Origin: Anopheles merus
Taxonomy: Eukaryota > Arthropoda > Insecta > Diptera > Culicidae
DNA length: 64,000 nt
Reading direction: 5' to 3'
NCBI RefSeq assembly: GCF_017562075.2
Contig: NC_054082.1
Coordinates: forward strand, 52,214,181 to 52,278,180
Shown: in pieces, positions 60,941-64,000 of the stretch
Position numbering within the stretch: position 1 is the stretch's first letter
How the letters are laid out: each line of letters starts with the position of its first letter
Position numbers and translations under genes: made by a program
The notes under the pieces: generated by a model
Databases searched by the model: none
Seen by the model: the letters and a program-made list of their open reading frames with translations, nothing else
Told to the model about the DNA's origin: nothing

Positions 60941-63900
60941 TACCGATAGTGGTGGGCAGTGCGGGCAAAGTGCAAGCCAAGAAGTCCAACCACACGAAAA
61001 CAGAAAGGACCAGTTTGTGTTGCTTGAACTGAGCGAAGAAGATTACCGTTTACGACAGACTGTGAAGAGAAACGTATACAAACACCATCATGCTTGCACA
61101 GGCGGGTGGCATCAAACGAAAATCCCCACCGAGGGAAAACCAGTGGCCAGTTGCCGAGCGGAACGTCCTGCTCAAACATTGTGAGCTTTTATTCCGCTCA
61201 CCATTGCTGAGCATTAAGGACATCATCCGACTCAGGGCAGCTCTATAGAAACCCTTGAACGTTCTTGTGGCTCCCCGGGTTCGAAACAAAGTAACTTAAT
61301 CTGCTAACCAATTTCAAAGTCACTTATTATATTAGCATCTTTATCTCGATACGAAAGAGCAGCTACCACCGCCTGCCGGTGAAGGGAAGGGCAAGGTTAA
61401 GGAAAGTTCCCCGGGATAAGAAGTGATGATGGTCAGTTTCTCCTGGTTCCGAACTGCTTCCAAGAAAAAGGGAGAGGATTGGTCAGCTCGACTTTCACCG
61501 CAACGCTTTTCTCGGCATTACGTGCCTGGTGTGCTGCTTGGTTGAGGTGCTAAAGATTTACAAACACCAGCAGCACACCAACCACCCACTCGACAGAGGG
61601 ATAACGTATGTTGCTCCATTGCGTCCGGTTAGTTCTCGACCAGACGGCTTGAACGGTACAACGTACGGTGAGAGGTGTGCAGTGGAAGGAAACAAAAGTT
61701 TTCCATCACCTCTCTCCCTTCTCCTAGTGTTTCTCGCCTCATACAAACCACACCCACACACACTGAGAACATTGCCGGTTGTTAACATGTTTCTCTATTT
61801 GCCCTGCTGCTCCCGGTGGCGTGGGCGACGCACGGACGGACGACACAGTATGGCAGAGAGGCAGTGTGGGCATCATTGAAAGCGTCCGGTGGCGCGGATG
61901 AGGCTTCCTCAAATAACGCTTTAACGTAATTTGTACCCTGAGAAAACCAATGAACACTATTCATCGTCTATTCATCGTCGACCGTTTGCTCGAACGCGTG
62001 AGAGCCCCTGGTGTGCCGGTTTGCCCGACGAGACGATGCCGACGACGACGATGATGATGACGTACCGATGGCAAGTTTTAGCATCTTCGCGGTGGACCAC
62101 CGTTTGGCTACTCTTCGACTAGGCTAGCCGGCAGCTCGGACGACGAGCAACGATGCTGGTGGTGACTAACACCGGAAAGTTAAGTCCGCTCTTGATGCTG
62201 AGGCTGAGGTTTTGATCGTTTGCTTTTTTGGGGAACTACGAGAGGACCTCTTTGTCAGGACCGGGCCCGGTTCGTTGATGTGGTTTAGGAAGGAAGGTAA
62301 AAGCAAAGTATGCGGATAACTTACTTAACTTATTCTTGATGCTCATGCCGGGGAAATATGTTGAGCGACACACAGTGGGTCAGGTGTTGTTTGGAAATGG
62401 ATAAAACTCGAGAACTTTTCTTAAAACACCAATGAAATCCATATTTTAGACATTTAGAGAGAATAAGAGAGAGCTATTAAAAATGATTGTTTTATCTGTT
62501 CAAGTATTGAGTAAGCATAGAGAATATGTACAGGCATTGTTTAGTTTCTGATACTGTTCCGAAATCTATTCACTCAATGTTTCGTTTGCCATCACAACAA
62601 CTTTCTTCCTGCGGTCCTGAGCAAACGAAAAGCATAAATAATTAAATACACAAGCGAAGTGCTTCCAATCCACCATTCCACTTCCTTTCAATGGTCACTT
62701 GCATCCGTTCGTCTTGGAAACAGGGGTCGGACTGTTAACAATTGAACTGATCCCTCAAACGGACACCCTCCGTCCACCCGTTCCCCTTTATTTCCTCAAA
62801 ATCACATGAAGCACTATTTCAATAGCTTTCCGAGGTCACGAACGGTGCAGATGACTGTAAACTACTTCCCGTACCGAGCACCAGCAAATCCACCATGCCA
62901 TGATGCTACGGACGAATCAACAGCCCAGCTAAGCCACCATGTATGGCTACTACTAGCACACGGTTCCGTTCCTTTGCACTCTCCCCGTTCCGAGCTGCTC
63001 TAATCTGTCGGTCTAACCGCAACTACACTACCGGCAGCGGTTAAGGGGTTAATCGGAGAGGCGAGATGGAAAGTGAAGCACTGAGGAGCACCACCACCAT
63101 CCACCCTGCGCACACTGACAGCAACGTTTGTGCGCCTAGCCAGTGGGAGGAAGAAAACGATTACCAGATCGAATGAAAAGTTAGTTAAACATGTATGAAT
63201 AACATATGAGTTGAAGCAGCGGCCGGAGAGGCGTGAGCAGCTGTGCGCACTGTCATCCCCACCGACGTGCGTGAGGGGGGCACTTTCCGAGAACGTAATG
63301 GAAAATGGAGGGAGAGAAGCAGTCGCAACCGAGCCGAAGGACGGCTCCATCCGAGCTCTAGTTCATGCTTTGCCCTTCGGTAAACCGTGAACGACAAACG
63401 TACGATACAAACGGAGAGTGCGGATGCTTGAAGACGATTTGATGGACCTGACAGCAGGATGCAGAATTGCTAACCCCCCGCCGGCCCGTTCTCGGAAGCA
63501 AAAGGATCATCGTACGCGAAGCTGCAAAATGAGGGAATACAAATGTGGTTCAATGCATATCTCCTCGACCCGAAGGTTTGGTGCTTCGAGCCTGTTCACT
63601 CACAACACTGTCACACCTACACACATATCCGCTTTTCGATCATGCAGCACTGTCTGCGGTTTGCGGGACGTAAAGCGTCAAGAGTGTATCCCTCCCGGCC
63701 CCCGGTGGTAAAGGGACACATTCTACGGTATGTCGTCGGTTGGTGGGTACGATGATGGAACGTTTCGGAGAAGTTTTGCTGGTGTGATACTTTGTGCTTT
63801 GTGTACGGGCTTTTCCCCGGTAATAAACCCCCGGTCTGCTGGAAAGATGGAAAGGATTTTCTCTTCCTCCCAAGGCCGCCAAGAAGGATCTTGGAGCAAA

Positions 63901-64000
63901 TTGAGCTTCAAAGGTTCACTTGAATGGTGATTAAAAACATTTATTGATTAGCGCGCAGAGTGGTGGAACGGGTGCATGAGTTGAGCTTCTTTTCTCTTGC
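60941..64000. other. Non-coding, GC-moderate
   Basis: A GAC/GAT trinucleotide run lies near 62040-62060 and an AT-rich patch at 62440-62650. Frames on both strands overlap without recognisable product. Confidence 0.5.

Larger units (their letters stand above)
1..64000 (+). other. Probable interior of a very long plus-strand intron (or intron plus intergenic DNA)
   Basis: No open frame in the window shows a recognisable protein domain, and the longest frames (about 210-220 codons) are near what chance gives in 64 kb of this composition. Many frames run through simple repeats. The plus strand carries two excellent acceptor-donor junctions of zero exon length (29002/29003 and 50353/50354), known in Drosophila as recursive-splicing ratchet points that occur inside long introns. 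I infer a single host transcript on the plus strand spanning at least those two points. The host gene is not identifiable from this window, and the ends of the intron are not visible. Confidence 0.5.

Overview
The window reads as non-coding eukaryotic DNA, most likely an Anopheles mosquito. It alternates GC-moderate stretches rich in GT/CA, GA/CT and poly-C/G tracts with AT-rich islands. It holds several small MITE-type DNA transposons and one tRNA-derived SINE head. As far as I can recall family consensuses, that head (minus strand, 3782-3858) resembles the Anopheles SINE200 family. I found no gene with a recognisable protein family, no rRNA, no convincing tRNA, no CRISPR array and no bacterial-type operon. 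Most open frames are accidents of GC-rich or simple-repeat DNA.

The most informative signals are two back-to-back splice sites on the plus strand, at 29002/29003 and 50353/50354. In each, a strong polypyrimidine-CAG acceptor is followed at once by a strong donor (GTAAGC or GTGAGT). This is the arrangement of Drosophila recursive-splicing ratchet points, the zero-length exons of very long introns. A weaker third candidate lies at 27381/27382. Together with the lack of exons, they suggest the window is wholly or mostly inside one very long plus-strand intron. This is an inference; the host gene cannot be named from here.

Layout. 1-2.4 kb: GC-moderate DNA with CTG and TGG repeats. 2.4-4.2 kb: AT-rich island with the SINE head. 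4.2-17 kb: mixed DNA with a TA-flanked hairpin MITE (6.66-6.91 kb) and an 87-bp CT run. 17-18.4 kb: AT-rich island with a nearly loop-free 176-bp palindrome. 18.4-27.4 kb: GC-moderate DNA with an 83-bp GT run and many poly-C/G tracts. 27.4-29.2 kb: a GAGTCGTCCA minisatellite, a pogo/Tigger-like MITE and the first ratchet site. 29-36.4 kb: palindromic TGCAATTGCA-type motifs and homeodomain/POU-like sites, suggesting intronic enhancers. 36.4-37.8 kb: AT-rich, with a cryptic coding-like locus on the minus strand. 41.1-41.9 kb: a GATTCC-based minisatellite. 48.1-48.9 kb: a pogo-like end fragment and a hAT-like MITE with a perfect 8-bp target duplication. 50.35 kb: the second ratchet site. 56.5-56.9 kb: about 39 copies of an 8-bp AGAGGAAG unit. 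The rest, to 64 kb, is unremarkable.

If the one-intron reading is right, the parts fit together as follows: ratchet sites let a huge intron be removed in steps, MITEs sit in its AT-rich islands, two long hairpins would be transcribed within the pre-mRNA, and palindromic motif clusters may act as enhancers. Family names for transposons come from terminal sequence and target-site features read by eye, not from a database search.
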